Origin: Roseococcus suduntuyensis
GTDB taxonomy: Bacteria; Pseudomonadota; Alphaproteobacteria; Acetobacterales; Acetobacteraceae
NCBI RefSeq assembly: GCF_014196305.1
Contig: NZ_JACIDJ010000002.1
Coordinates: 1 to 64,000, forward strand
DNA: 64,000 nt
Direction of reading: 5' to 3'
Shown: positions 17,132-26,010 of the stretch, one piece after another
Layout: every line of letters starts with the position of its first letter
Numbering within the stretch: the stretch's first letter is position 1
Notes under the pieces: model-generated
The model's input: only the letters and a program-made list of their open reading frames with translations
Databases searched by the model: none
Told to the model about the DNA's origin: nothing
Made by a program: the position numbers and the translations under genes

Positions 17132-17159
17132 GGCTTTGCCGCCCCGCCGCGGCAAAGCC
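17132..17159. terminator. Perfect 11-bp hairpin between ugd and kdsA
   Basis: GGCTTTGCCGC, a six-base loop CCCGCC and GCGGCAAAGCC form a perfect 11-bp stem. It lies about 95 bases after the ugd stop and 23 bases before the kdsA ATG. No T-run follows on either strand, so it is either a Rho-assisted or T-less terminator for ugd or a structure in the kdsA leader. Confidence 0.45.
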
Positions 17160-17181
17160 TGCCAGGATCGGAACTGCCCTG

Positions 17182-18018
17182 ATGCCCGCCTCTCCCATCA
17201 CCATTGGCCAGGTGGCCTTCGCCTCGCATCTGCCCATCGCGCTCATCGCCGGGCCCTGCCAGATGGAAAGCCGGGAACATGCGCTGGAAATGGCGGCGGC
17301 GCTGAAGGACATCGCCGCCCGGCGCGGCATCGGGCTGATCTACAAGACCAGCTTCGACAAGGCCAACCGGACCTCCGGCCAGGCGGCACGCGGCGTGGGG
17401 CTGGAAGCCGCCCTGCCCGTCTTCGCCGAAATCCGCGACCGCCTGGGCCTGCCCTGCCTGACCGACGTGCACGAAGCCGCCCATTGCGCGGCCGTGGCCC
17501 CGGTGGTGGATGTGCTGCAGATCCCGGCCTTCCTCTGCCGCCAGACCGACCTTCTGCTGGCCGCCGCCGCCACGGGCCGCGCGGTGAATGTGAAAAAGGG
17601 CCAGTTCCTCGCCCCCTGGGACATGAAGCACGTCGCGGCCAAGATCACCGGCGCCGGCAACCCCCGCGTGCTGCTGACCGAGCGCGGCACCTCCTTCGGT
17701 TACAACACCCTGGTCTCGGACATGCGAGGCCTGCCCGTGATGGCGGAGGAGACGGGGCTGCCCGTGATCTTCGACGCCACCCATTCGGTGCAGCAGCCAG
17801 GCGGCCAGGGCGGCGCCTCGGGCGGTCAGCGGCAGTTCGTGGAGACGCTGTCGCGCGCGGCGGTGGCGGTGGGCGTGGCCGGCCTCTTCATCGAGACCCA
17901 TGAGGACCCCGACCGCGCGCCCTCCGACGGCCCCAACATGGTCCCGCTCGCGCAATTCGAGGCGCTCATCACCCGCCTCCAGGCGCTCGATGCCGTGGTG
18001 AAGGGCTGGGCCGCGTGA
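17182..18018 (+). CDS. kdsA: 3-deoxy-8-phosphooctulonate synthase (KDO-8-P synthase)
   Basis: The 278-residue protein contains [18 protein letters not shown] and [13 protein letters not shown] near the N-terminus, [33 protein letters not shown] and [12 protein letters not shown], all diagnostic of KdsA. It condenses phosphoenolpyruvate with arabinose 5-phosphate to KDO 8-phosphate for lipid A/LPS and some capsules. Its stop overlaps the kdsB start by 4 bases (GTGA), and kdsD follows by another 4-base overlap, forming a tight kdsA-kdsB-kdsD operon. The phosphatase gene kdsC is not in the cluster. Confidence 0.96.
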   Translation: MPASPITIGQVAFASHLPIALIAGPCQMESREHALEMAAALKDIAARRGIGLIYKTSFDKANRTSGQAARGVGLEAALPVFAEIRDRLGLPCLTDVHEAAHCAAVAPVVDVLQIPAFLCRQTDLLLAAAATGRAVNVKKGQFLAPWDMKHVAAKITGAGNPRVLLTERGTSFGYNTLVSDMRGLPVMAEETGLPVIFDATHSVQQPGGQGGASGGQRQFVETLSRAAVAVGVAGLFIETHEDPDRAPSDGPNMVPLAQFEALITRLQALDAVVKGWAA

Positions 18019-18752
18019 GCCGTCCCCTTGTCCTGATTCCCGCGCGCATGCAGGCCACCCGCCTGCCCGGCAAGCCGCTCGCCGAGATCGGCGGCCTGCC
18101 CATGATCGTGCAGGTGCTGCACCGCGCCCAGGAGGCCGATCTCGGGCCCGTGGTGGTCGCGACCGACAGCGCTGAGGTGGCGGATGTGGTGCGCGCCGCC
18201 GGCGGCAAGGCGCAAATGACGGCGGCCCACCACCCCTCGGGCAGCGACCGCATCCATGAGGCCGTTACGCAGCTCGATCCCGAGGGCCACCACGACCTGA
18301 TCGTGAACGTGCAGGGCGACCTGCCGCTGATCGCCCCTCGCGCCATCCGCGCGGTGCTGGAGGTGATGGACCCGCCCGAGGTGGCCCTCGGCACGCTGGT
18401 CGCCCCCATCACGCGCGAGGAGGAGCGGACCGCTTCCTCCGTCGTGAAGATGGTGGGCACCGAGCACGCGCCCGGCCGCTTCCGCTGCCTCTACTTCACC
18501 CGCGCCACCGCCCCCTGGGGCGAGGGCCCGCTGTGGCACCATATCGGCCTCTATGCCTGGCGGCGGGATGCGCTGGCGCGTTTCGTCGCCCTGCCGCCCT
18601 CGCCCCTCGAACAGCGCGAGAAGCTGGAACAGCTCCGCGCGCTGGAGAATGGCATGCGGGTGGATGCGGCGGTGGTGGACGACATCCCCCTCGGCGTGGA
18701 CACGCCCGAGGACCTGGCACGCGCCCGCGTCCTGTGGGAGGCCCGCGCATGA
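18015..18752 (+). CDS. kdsB: 3-deoxy-manno-octulosonate cytidylyltransferase
   Basis: The 245-residue protein starts at GTG with [20 protein letters not shown], the CTP-binding signature of KdsB (PAR(x)xSxRLPGKPL). [25 protein letters not shown] and the terminal [12 protein letters not shown] are also family blocks. It activates KDO with CTP to CMP-KDO. It lies between kdsA and kdsD with 4-base overlaps on each side, supporting coupled translation. A second, more divergent CMP-sugar synthetase at 250-945 indicates another keto-sugar acid is also made. Confidence 0.95.
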   Translation: MSRPLVLIPARMQATRLPGKPLAEIGGLPMIVQVLHRAQEADLGPVVVATDSAEVADVVRAAGGKAQMTAAHHPSGSDRIHEAVTQLDPEGHHDLIVNVQGDLPLIAPRAIRAVLEVMDPPEVALGTLVAPITREEERTASSVVKMVGTEHAPGRFRCLYFTRATAPWGEGPLWHHIGLYAWRRDALARFVALPPSPLEQREKLEQLRALENGMRVDAAVVDDIPLGVDTPEDLARARVLWEARA

Positions 18753-19738
18753 GCCCGCTCGACACCCCCATCGGCCAGCGACTGCGGGACAGCGCCCTTC
18801 GCACCATCGAGCTGGAGGCCGCGGGGCTGAACGCCCTGCGCGCGGCGCTGGAAGACGAGCTGGGCGCGCGCCTCGTCGCCGCCGTGCAGATGATGCTGCG
18901 CCGCAAGGGGCGCTGCGTGGTCACCGGCATGGGCAAGTCCGGCCATGTGGCGCGCAAGATCGCGGCGACGCTGGCCTCCACCGGCACAGCGGCCCTCTAT
19001 GTCCATCCGGGCGAGGCGAGCCACGGCGACCTCGGCATGATCGTGCCCGAGGATGTGGTCCTGGCCCTCTCCTGGTCGGGCGACACGCCGGAGCTGGCGA
19101 CCATCATCGCATATGCGCGGCGCTTCGACGTCTCGCTCATCGGCATCACCTCGCGCGCCGAAAGCCAGCTGGGCAGTGCGGCGGACTACCTGCTGATCCT
19201 GCCCGCCTCGGCCGAGGCCTGCCCGAACGGCCTCGCCCCCACCACCAGCACCACCATGCAGATGGCGCTGGGCGATGCCTTCGCCATGTGCCTCCTGGAG
19301 GCGCGAGGCTTCTCGGCCTCCGATTTCCGGGTCTTTCATCCTGGTGGCAAGCTCGGCGCGCAGTTGCTGCGCGCGGCGGACCTGATGCAAAGCGGCGACA
19401 ACCTGCCGCTGCTTGGCCCGGAGGCGATGCTGTCGGAGGCGATCGTCGCCATGACATCGCGCCGCTCTGGCATCGGCGGCGTGGTGGGGGCGCAGGGGGA
19501 ATTGCTCGGCGTCATCACCGATGGCGACATCCGCCGCGCCTTCAACCAAGGGTTCGTGGACCGCAAGGTAACGGAGGTGATGACGGCGACACCCACCATC
19601 GCGCGGCTGGATTCACTGGCGCCGGAGCTGGTGACGCTGATGAACACACGGGCCATCACCTCCATGTTCGTGATGGACCAGCGCCGCCCCGTGGGCATCC
19701 TGCACCTGCATGACCTGCTGCGCGCGGGTGTTGTGTAG
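18749..19738 (+). CDS. kdsD: Arabinose-5-phosphate isomerase (KpsF/GutQ family)
   Basis: I start at the ATG at 18749, which overlaps the kdsB stop (ATGA); the longer frame is antisense-like sequence inside kdsB. The 329-residue product has an SIS domain ([20 protein letters not shown], then [15 protein letters not shown] and [11 protein letters not shown]) and two C-terminal CBS domains ending [17 protein letters not shown]. It interconverts ribulose 5-phosphate and arabinose 5-phosphate, supplying KdsA. It closes the kdsA-kdsB-kdsD operon; a palindromic repeat element follows directly after the stop. Confidence 0.95.
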   Translation: MSPLDTPIGQRLRDSALRTIELEAAGLNALRAALEDELGARLVAAVQMMLRRKGRCVVTGMGKSGHVARKIAATLASTGTAALYVHPGEASHGDLGMIVPEDVVLALSWSGDTPELATIIAYARRFDVSLIGITSRAESQLGSAADYLLILPASAEACPNGLAPTTSTTMQMALGDAFAMCLLEARGFSASDFRVFHPGGKLGAQLLRAADLMQSGDNLPLLGPEAMLSEAIVAMTSRRSGIGGVVGAQGELLGVITDGDIRRAFNQGFVDRKVTEVMTATPTIARLDSLAPELVTLMNTRAITSMFVMDQRRPVGILHLHDLLRAGVV

Positions 19739-19749
19739 GGCAAGCGGCG

Positions 19750-19830
19750 TTCACGCAGCCTGTTCCAACCCTTGTTGAGAGCGGGATTGAGCGTTTTCGG
19801 TGATTCCACCTCAACGCATCCCGCTCTCGC
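19750..19830. repeat. Single copy of a palindromic intergenic repeat (REP-like)
   Basis: The arms AGAGCGGGAT (19778-19787) and ATCCCGCTCT (19818-19827) pair perfectly, and inside them GCGTT and AACGC pair after a 3-base bulge, giving a long hairpin. A left flank TTCACGCAGCCTGTTCCAACC is shared, with small changes, with the array at 55560-55830. It fills the gap between kdsD and the next glycosyltransferase and could end the kds transcript. It is a dispersed family element, not a unique terminator. Confidence 0.85.
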
Positions 19831-19872
19831 CGGCCCTCCCATTAACATCCTGAAAGCCCCATATGGGGTTGG

Positions 19873-21078
19873 ATGGATATCGCCCCGCACGCCCCTCCAG
19901 GCGCCGACACCCAGGCCCACGGTCTGGAACTGACCATCCTCATGCCCTGCCTCAACGAGGCGGAGACGCTGGCGCTGTGCATCCGCGAGGCACAGGATTT
20001 CCTCGCGCGCAGCGGCATCGCGGGCGAGGTTCTGATAGCCGACAATGGCAGCACCGATGGCTCGCAGGAGATCGCGCAGCGTCTGGGGGCGCGCGTGGTC
20101 CCCATCACGGAGCGCGGCTATGGCGCGGCGCTGCGCGGAGGCATCGCGGCGGCGCGGGGCCGCTTCGTGATCATGGGCGACAGCGACAATTCCTATGACT
20201 TCGCGAACCTGGAAGGCTTCGTGGCCGAGTTGCGCGCGGGCGCCGACCTCGTCATGGGCAACCGCTTCCGGGGCGGCATCGAGAAGGGCGCCATGCCCTT
20301 CCTGCACCGCTATCTGGGCAACCCGGTGCTGAGCTTCATCGGCCGGCTGCTGTTCCGCGTGCCGGCGGGCGACTTCCATTGCGGGCTGCGCGGCTTCTCC
20401 CGCGCGCGCATCATGGAACTGGGCCTGACCACGCCGGGGATGGAATTCGCCTCCGAAATGGTGGTCCGCGCCGCCCTCGCCCGCTATCGCATCGTGGAGG
20501 TGCCCACGCGGCTGCGCCCCGATGGCCGGTCCCGTCCGCCGCACCTGCGCACCTGGCGCGATGGCTGGCGGCACCTGCGCTTCCTGCTGTTCTATTCGCC
20601 GCGCTGGCTGTTCCTCTATCCGGGGCTGGTCCTGCTGGGGCTGGGCGCGCTGGTTTCGGGACTGCTCTTCCCCGGGCCGCTGAGGGTCGCGGGCGTCACC
20701 TTTGACATGCACTCCTTCATGGCGGGGTGTCTTGCCGTGCTGGTGGGGCTGCAGGTGGTGACCTTCGCCGTGATCTCGAAGCAGGTCGGCGTGCGGCGCG
20801 GCTACCTGCCGCCACCCACCGGCCTGGATGCGCGGTTGCTCGGTCTGCTGAACTTCGAGCGCGGGCTGATCCTGGCCGCGATCCTGGTGCTGCTGGGCGG
20901 CGCCGGCATGGCCGATACGCTGACCGATTGGGTGGGGCGCGGCCTTGGACCCCTGGAGGATCCACGTTCCCCCCGCCTCTTCCTCGCCTCGATGACGGTG
21001 CTGGTGGCGGGGATCCAGCTGGCCTTCACGGCGTCGCTTGCCAGCATCATCGAAATGGCGCAGCCCGCGCGGCGCTGA
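19873..21078 (+). CDS. Family 2 glycosyltransferase with C-terminal membrane helices
   Basis: The 401-residue protein has an N-terminal GT-A domain: ELTILMPCLNEAETLALCIR, the DNGSTDGS nucleotide-binding block, GYGAALRGGI and MGDSDNSYDF as the D-x-D-like metal site. From about residue 240 there are four hydrophobic segments (FLYPGLVLLGLGALVSGLLF, MAGCLAVLVGLQVVTFAVIS, LILAAILVLLGGAGMADTL and a final one near 380). This is the layout of dolichyl/undecaprenyl-phosphate sugar transferases. It probably transfers a sugar from a nucleotide donor to a polyprenyl phosphate or lipid at the inner membrane. The substrate is unknown. It ends 4 bases from a convergent phn gene. Confidence 0.85.
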   Translation: MDIAPHAPPGADTQAHGLELTILMPCLNEAETLALCIREAQDFLARSGIAGEVLIADNGSTDGSQEIAQRLGARVVPITERGYGAALRGGIAAARGRFVIMGDSDNSYDFANLEGFVAELRAGADLVMGNRFRGGIEKGAMPFLHRYLGNPVLSFIGRLLFRVPAGDFHCGLRGFSRARIMELGLTTPGMEFASEMVVRAALARYRIVEVPTRLRPDGRSRPPHLRTWRDGWRHLRFLLFYSPRWLFLYPGLVLLGLGALVSGLLFPGPLRVAGVTFDMHSFMAGCLAVLVGLQVVTFAVISKQVGVRRGYLPPPTGLDARLLGLLNFERGLILAAILVLLGGAGMADTLTDWVGRGLGPLEDPRSPRLFLASMTVLVAGIQLAFTASLASIIEMAQPARR

Positions 21079-21082
21079 GCTC

Positions 21083-22207
21083 TCAGCCGAAGCGGGCGGC
21101 GGCGGATGGCCCGATCCAGGCGGGTTCGCCGCCCAGGAAGACAGCCGCGAGCGAACCCTCCGGCGTGACGAGCGCCAGGTCGCCGCGCAGCCCGGGCGCA
21201 ATCCGTCCGCGGTCGTTCAAACCCAGCGCGCGGGCAGGATTCTCCGACACCAGCGCCCAGGCCTGGGCCAACGTCATCGCCCCCCGCGCGGCCATGCGGA
21301 AAGGGGCCGCCAGCAGCGCCGGCCAGTGATAGTCGGAGGCCAGCACGGTCACGAGGCCGCGCTCGGCCAGCGGTGCGGCGCTTGCCCAGCCCAGGTGGCT
21401 GCCGCCGCGCACCACGTTGGGCGCGCCCATCACCACGGGCTCGGCATGGGCGCGCGCGTCTTCGGCGACGGCCTCGGCCATGGGGAATTCGCAGATATCG
21501 GCGCCCAGGGCGCGGAAGCGCGCGCGCTGATCCAGCGTGGCGTCGTCATGGCTCAGCATGGGCACGCCCGCCGCGCGGGAGGCGGCGGCCATGCGGGCGC
21601 GGCTTTCGGGCACCTCGCCACGGCGGGACTTGGCGCGCAGCGCCAGCGCCTCGAACTCCGCCTCGCCCACGCCCGCGCGGCCGGCGTATTTGCCCAGCTC
21701 CTTGGGGTTGGAGAGCTTCTTCACGATGCTGGGCGTGTGGTCGTTGAAGCCCAGCACATGCACGCGGCCAGCGGCGATGGCGGCGAGCGCGTCGGGCTCG
21801 GCATCCAGGTTGTCGGCCTCGAAGCGGAGATGCACGCGCAGATCGCTGCCCGGCGGTGGCGCGGCCAGGGCGTCGAGGGTGGCCCGAAACGTCTCGACCG
21901 AGCGCAGCCCCGGCTCCCAGGACAAGGTTACGCCCAGGCAGGCCGTGGTGATGCCCGAGGCCAGGCATTGCGCGGCGGCATCGCGCAGCGCGAAATCCAT
22001 GGGGAAGGCCACGCCGGGGCGCGGCTGGATCGCGCGTTCATGCGCGTCACCATGGATGTCCACCAGCCCCGGCATGACGCAGAGGCCCGTGGCGTCGAAG
22101 CCCCGCCCCGCGCCACCCTCGGCGATGACGCCGCCCGCGAGATGCACTTCGCCGGGCACAAGCCGGCCCTCGCGCAGCACCTGGCCGCCCGTGATGCGCC
22201 AGCTCAT
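21083..22207 (-). CDS. PhnM-like alpha-D-ribose 1-methylphosphonate 5-triphosphate diphosphatase (second copy)
   Basis: I start at the ATG at 22207, overlapping phnF by 4 bases; the longer frame lies inside phnF. The 374-residue protein is an amidohydrolase with the metal motif VDIHGDAHE, GVTLSWEPGLRS, LSHDDATLDQ, GAPNVVRGGSHLGW and VLASDYHWPALLAAPF, as in PhnM. PhnM removes pyrophosphate from ribose-1-phosphonate 5-triphosphate to give the PhnJ substrate. A second phnM lies in the main operon (27513), and the two proteins are clearly diverged. Being coupled to phnF, this one is probably regulated together with the regulator. It may serve another ribosyl phosphonate or be redundant. Confidence 0.88.
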   Translation of the reverse strand: MSWRITGGQVLREGRLVPGEVHLAGGVIAEGGAGRGFDATGLCVMPGLVDIHGDAHERAIQPRPGVAFPMDFALRDAAAQCLASGITTACLGVTLSWEPGLRSVETFRATLDALAAPPPGSDLRVHLRFEADNLDAEPDALAAIAAGRVHVLGFNDHTPSIVKKLSNPKELGKYAGRAGVGEAEFEALALRAKSRRGEVPESRARMAAASRAAGVPMLSHDDATLDQRARFRALGADICEFPMAEAVAEDARAHAEPVVMGAPNVVRGGSHLGWASAAPLAERGLVTVLASDYHWPALLAAPFRMAARGAMTLAQAWALVSENPARALGLNDRGRIAPGLRGDLALVTPEGSLAAVFLGGEPAWIGPSAAARFG

Positions 22208-22941
22208 GGCTCGACCACCAGTTGCGCGCGGCCGGCGGCATAGCGGGTGATGGTGGCGTCCACGGGCTCGCCCTCGCTGTCGATGTTGAGCGCCTCGCTG
22301 ACCAGCAGCGGGCGGGCACGGGATTGCTGGAGCAGGGCGGCCTCCTCGGCGGTGGGCATGCGGGCGGTGATGCGGGTGGATTTGCGGCGGTAGTCGGGCA
22401 CGCCGCAGGCGGCCAGCGCGCGGGTGATGGAGGCATCCTCGCGCAGCAGGGCCGCCATCTGCGGGAAGCGCTGGGCGGGGAAGTGGTGCAGGCCGATGGC
22501 CAGCGGCCTTCCATCTGCCAGCGCCAGGCGCTCCACCTGCAACACGGTGCGGCCGCGGCGCAGGCCCAGCAGTTCCGCGATTCGCGCCTCGGGCGGCACC
22601 TCGGCCATGCGCAGCACACGGCCCGCGGGTTCGCGGTTCTGCGCGCGGATGATCTCGCTGAAGCGGGTGCGGGGGCCGAGCGGGTAGTCCAGCACATCCT
22701 CGGCCACGAAGCTGCCGCGCCCCTGCTCGATGCGGACGAGGCCCCTGCCCTCCAGTTCCTCCATGGCGCGGCGGATGGTGTGGCGGTTCACCGCGAAGCG
22801 GGTGGAGAGCTCGGCCTCGGTGGGCAGGCGCGCGCCAGGCCGGTGAGTGCCGTTGCGGATGGTGGCTTCGAGGCTGGCCGCGATCTGCCGCCACAGCGCG
22901 AGCCCGGCGCCGCGCTGAAGGGGATAGGGATCAGGTGTCAC
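22204..22941 (-). CDS. phnF: GntR-family (HutC subfamily) phosphonate regulator
   Basis: The 245-residue protein has an N-terminal winged helix (LWRQIAASLEATIRNGTHRP, PTEAELSTRFAVNRHTIRRA, MEELEGRGLVRIEQGRGSFV) and a C-terminal UTRA effector domain with LQVERLALADGRPLAIGLHHF. This is the PhnF pattern. PhnF proteins repress phosphonate or phosphate transport genes. It is divergent from phnGHIJKLM over about 79 bases, and its stop overlaps the second phnM-like gene. The intervening GTCTAGAC palindrome fits the HutC-type operator consensus, so it probably controls both directions. Confidence 0.9.
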   Translation of the reverse strand: MTPDPYPLQRGAGLALWRQIAASLEATIRNGTHRPGARLPTEAELSTRFAVNRHTIRRAMEELEGRGLVRIEQGRGSFVAEDVLDYPLGPRTRFSEIIRAQNREPAGRVLRMAEVPPEARIAELLGLRRGRTVLQVERLALADGRPLAIGLHHFPAQRFPQMAALLREDASITRALAACGVPDYRRKSTRITARMPTAEEAALLQQSRARPLLVSEALNIDSEGEPVDATITRYAAGRAQLVVEP

Positions 22942-22983
22942 GGAAGCTTCAAGCCCATGGATGTCTGCGCGGCGTCATTGGCA

Positions 22984-23020
22984 TTGACCCTGCCCGAAAG
23001 ATGTGTAGCTGTCTAGACCA
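22984..23020 (+). promoter_or_regulatory. Candidate phnG promoter with HutC/PhnF-type operator
   Basis: The palindrome GTCTAGAC at 23011-23018 matches the HutC-subfamily GntR consensus GTxTAxAC. It ends two bases before the phnG ATG. A TTGACC at 22984-22989 could be a -35 element, with TAGCTG at 23006-23011 as a weak -10. If so the operator overlaps the start site and the transcript would be nearly leaderless; no Shine-Dalgarno sequence is visible before phnG. Confidence 0.5.
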
Positions 23021-23455
23021 ATGATGGACCGCCCCTCCTGGATGGCCGTTCTGGCCCGCGCCACCGAAGCCGAGATCGAGGCCACCCTCGCCGGCGCCCC
23101 GCCCCTGCCCCCGCATCGCCGCGTGCGCGGCCCGGAGGTCGGGCTGACCATGCTGCGCGGCCGCGCCGGGGGCGACGGCGCCGTCTTCAACCTGAGCGAG
23201 GCAACCGTCGCGCGCTGCACCGTGGCGCTGGAGGATGGCACGCTCGGCCATGGCTGGCGGCTGGGTCGCAGCAAGCGCGCCGCCGAATGGGCCGCCGTGC
23301 TGGACGCGCTGTTGCAGGGCGAGGCAAGGCGGGCCGAATGGCTGGAGCGGGTGGTGACGCCGCTCGCCGAGGCCCAGCGCGCCGCCACCGCCCGCGACGC
23401 CCGCCGCACCGCCGCGACCGAGGTGCGCTTCGCCACACTGGCGGCCATGCGATGA
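23021..23455 (+). CDS. phnG: C-P lyase core subunit PhnG
   Basis: The 144-residue protein contains WMAVLARATEAEIEATL and the family-typical MLRGRAGGDGAVFNLSEATV and GHGWRLGRSKRAAEWAAVLDA blocks. PhnG, H, I and J form the C-P lyase core; with PhnI it attaches ribose triphosphate to the phosphonate. Length is near the Escherichia coli protein (150). ATGATG at 23021 offers two starts; neither has a clear ribosome site. It is the first gene of an operon of eight genes, with 10 bases to phnH. Confidence 0.93.
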   Translation: MMDRPSWMAVLARATEAEIEATLAGAPPLPPHRRVRGPEVGLTMLRGRAGGDGAVFNLSEATVARCTVALEDGTLGHGWRLGRSKRAAEWAAVLDALLQGEARRAEWLERVVTPLAEAQRAATARDARRTAATEVRFATLAAMR

Positions 23456-23465
23456 GGAGCGAGCG

Positions 23466-24038
23466 ATGAAGACGGGCTTCACCGACCCCGTGCTGGACGC
23501 CCAGGCCGGGTTTCGCGCGCTCATGCAGGCCATGGCGCGGCCGGGCCGTGTCCAGCAGGTCATCCCGCCGCCCGAACTTCCCGCCGGGCTGGAGGCCGCT
23601 GCCGCCGCCACGATCCTGACGCTGGCCGATGCCGAGACGCCGCTCTGGACCGATGCGGGCGAGGAGGCCCGCGCCTGGATCACCTTCCACACCGGGGCAC
23701 CGCTGGTGGCGGAGCCGGCTTCCGCCATGCTGCTGCTGAACACCGGGGCCACCATGCCCGCACTGGCCACGCTGCACGCGGGCGAGGACGAGACGCCGCA
23801 GGACGGTGCCACGCTCATCCGCCAGGTCACGGGGCTGGCGGAGGGGTCGGGCTGGCGCCTGACGGGGCCGGGCATCGAGCGCGAGCATCACCTGGCCGTC
23901 ATGGGCGTGCCTGGTGATTTCCCCGCGCAGTGGCGCGCCAATGCGGCGCGCTTCCCGCGCGGGGTGGATGTGGTGCTCTGCGCGGGAGGACGGTTGGCCG
24001 CATTGCCGCGCAGCGTGGCGCTCAGGGAGGGTGGCTGA
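23466..24038 (+). CDS. phnH: C-P lyase core subunit PhnH
   Basis: The 190-residue protein opens with TGFTDPVLDAQAGFRALMQA and MARPGRVQ, the standard PhnH N-terminus, and has LTLADAETPLWTD and LTGPGIE later, where the family's GPGI block occurs. PhnH is a subunit of the C-P lyase core with a PLP-transferase-like fold and no known separate catalysis. Length matches E. coli (194). GAGGAGCGAGCG precedes the ATG. The stop shares one base with the phnI start (TGATG). Confidence 0.93.
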   Translation: MKTGFTDPVLDAQAGFRALMQAMARPGRVQQVIPPPELPAGLEAAAAATILTLADAETPLWTDAGEEARAWITFHTGAPLVAEPASAMLLLNTGATMPALATLHAGEDETPQDGATLIRQVTGLAEGSGWRLTGPGIEREHHLAVMGVPGDFPAQWRANAARFPRGVDVVLCAGGRLAALPRSVALREGG

Positions 24039-25135
24039 TGTATGTCGCGGTGAAGGGGGGCGATGCGGCCATCGCCGCCGCCCATGCCTGGCTGGCCGAA
24101 CAGCGGCGCGGCGACACCGCCCTGCCGGAGCTTTCGGCGGCGCAGGTGGCGGAACAACTGGGCCTGGCGGTGGACCGCGTGATGGCGGAAGGCAGCTGCC
24201 ATGACCGCGAACTGGCGGCACTGGCCATCAAGCAGGCGCGCGGCGACCTGATCGAGGCCGCCTTCCTGCTGCGTGCCTACCGCAACACCCTGACGCGCTT
24301 CCCGGCGGCCGAGCCGGTGGACACGGGGGCCATGCGCGTGCGCCGGCGCATCAGCGCCACCTACAAGGACATGCCGGGCGGTCAGGTTCTGGGCCCGACC
24401 TTCGACTACACCCACCGCCTGCTGGACTTCGCGCTGCTGGCGGAAGGGGAGGCGCCAACGCCCCCCGAAGAGTCCGAAGCCACGGGCGCGCCCATGCCGC
24501 GCGTCAGTGACATCCTGGCGCAGGAGGGACTGATGCGCCGCGAACCACCCGGCGACGATGCCCCGCCGCCCGACCTGACGCGCGACCCCCTGCCCTTCCC
24601 CGCCCCGCGCGCGCTGCGCCTGCAATCGCTCGCGCGCGGCGATGAGGGCTTCCTGCTGGGCCTCGGCTATTCGACCCAGCGCGGCTACGGCAACGCCCAT
24701 CCCTTCGTGGCCGAGCTGCGCATGGGCGAGGTGGAGGTGCTGATCACACCCCCTGAGCTTGGCTTTCCCATCAGCCTGGGCGAGATCACCGTCACCGAAT
24801 GCCAGATGGTGAACCAGTTCGCGGGCCAGGCCGACACGCCGCCGCAATTCACCCGCGGCTACGGACTCTCGCTCGGCCACAGCGAACGCAAGGCGATGGC
24901 CATGGCGCTGGTGGACCGCGCCCTGATGGCGCGCGACCTGGGCGAAGAGGTGACGGCCCCCGCCCAGGACCACGAATTCGTGCTGCTGCACGCGGACAAT
25001 GTGGAGGCGACGGGCTTCGTGGAACATCTCAAGCTGCCGCATCACGTGGATTTCCAGAGCGAGCTGGAGAAGCTGCGCAGCATCCGCGCGCGCTGGGAAG
25101 CGGCGCGGAATGGCGTGGCGGAGGCCGCGGAATGA
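24038..25135 (+). CDS. phnI: C-P lyase core subunit PhnI
   Basis: The 365-residue protein starts MYVAVKGGDAAIAAAHAWLA, as PhnI does, and includes YKDMPGGQVLGPTFDYTHRL, RGDEGFLLGLGYSTQRGYG, HPFVAELRMGEVEV and a C-terminal HHVDFQSELEKLRSIR block. PhnI is the nucleosidase-like subunit that displaces adenine from ATP with the phosphonate. The frame is open upstream within phnH, but the ATG at 24038 overlapping the phnH stop fits homologue length (354 in E. coli). A 4-base overlap links it to phnJ. Confidence 0.95.
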   Translation: MYVAVKGGDAAIAAAHAWLAEQRRGDTALPELSAAQVAEQLGLAVDRVMAEGSCHDRELAALAIKQARGDLIEAAFLLRAYRNTLTRFPAAEPVDTGAMRVRRRISATYKDMPGGQVLGPTFDYTHRLLDFALLAEGEAPTPPEESEATGAPMPRVSDILAQEGLMRREPPGDDAPPPDLTRDPLPFPAPRALRLQSLARGDEGFLLGLGYSTQRGYGNAHPFVAELRMGEVEVLITPPELGFPISLGEITVTECQMVNQFAGQADTPPQFTRGYGLSLGHSERKAMAMALVDRALMARDLGEEVTAPAQDHEFVLLHADNVEATGFVEHLKLPHHVDFQSELEKLRSIRARWEAARNGVAEAAE

Positions 25136-26010
25136 CGGCCAGCGCACACATGCAAGCCCCAGACACCGACCCCGGCTACAACTTCGCCTACCTGGACGAA
25201 GCCACGAAGCGCATGATCCGTCGTACGCTGCTGAAGGCCATCGCCATCCCGGGCCACCAGATCCCCTTCGGCGCACGCGAGATGCCGCTGCCGTATGGCT
25301 GGGGCACGGGCGGCATCCAGGTCACGGCCAGCATCCTCGGCCCCGACGACACGCTGAAGGTGATCGACCAGGGCGCGGATGACACGACCAATGCCGTCTC
25401 CATCCGCCGCTTCTTCCACCGCGTGGCCGGCGTGCGCACCACGACGCGCACGGCCGAGGCGACCATCATCCAGACCCGCCACCGCATCCCCGAACGGCCG
25501 CTGACCGAGGGGCAGGTCATGGTGTTCCAGGTACCGATGCCGGAGCCGCTGTTCAAGCTGGAACCGCGCCTCGCGGAAACCCGCCGCCTGCATGCCCTTG
25601 GCGACTATAGCCTGGCGCAGGTGAAGCTCTACGAGGACATCGCGCGGCAGGGCGAGGGCGGGTCCTCCTACAGCCATCCGGTCATGGTGAACCACCGCTA
25701 CCTCATGTCGCCCTCGCCCATTCCAGGCTTCGACAACCCGAAGCTGCACATGTCACCGGCGCTGATGCTGTTCGGCGCGGGGCGCGAGAAGAAGATCTAC
25801 GCGGTGCCGCCATACACCAGCGTGGTCAGCCTCGACTTCGACGACCACCCTTTCCGCCCCGTCCGCGCGCCGCACGCCTGCGCGGCCTGCGGCAGCACCA
25901 CCAGCTACCTGGACGAGATCGTCACCGATGACCGGGGCGGGCGCATGTTCGTCTGCTCCGACACCGACCATTGCGCCGAGAACCAGATGGCGCGGAAGGC
26001 CGCGGAATGA
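25132..26010 (+). CDS. phnJ: Radical-SAM C-P lyase PhnJ
   Basis: The 292-residue protein carries C250-x2-C253-x21-C275-x5-C281, exactly the spacing of E. coli PhnJ, where the first three cysteines hold the 4Fe-4S cluster and the fourth is the catalytic thiyl cysteine. Other blocks include YNFAYLDEATKRMIRR, IPGHQIPFGAREMPLPYGWG and QGADDTTNAVSIRRFF. It cleaves the C-P bond of 5-phosphoribosyl 1-phosphonate, releasing the alkane and the 1,2-cyclic phosphate. I start at the ATG overlapping the phnI stop (ATGA). The gene shows every residue needed for activity. Confidence 0.96.
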   Translation: MTASAHMQAPDTDPGYNFAYLDEATKRMIRRTLLKAIAIPGHQIPFGAREMPLPYGWGTGGIQVTASILGPDDTLKVIDQGADDTTNAVSIRRFFHRVAGVRTTTRTAEATIIQTRHRIPERPLTEGQVMVFQVPMPEPLFKLEPRLAETRRLHALGDYSLAQVKLYEDIARQGEGGSSYSHPVMVNHRYLMSPSPIPGFDNPKLHMSPALMLFGAGREKKIYAVPPYTSVVSLDFDDHPFRPVRAPHACAACGSTTSYLDEIVTDDRGGRMFVCSDTDHCAENQMARKAAE

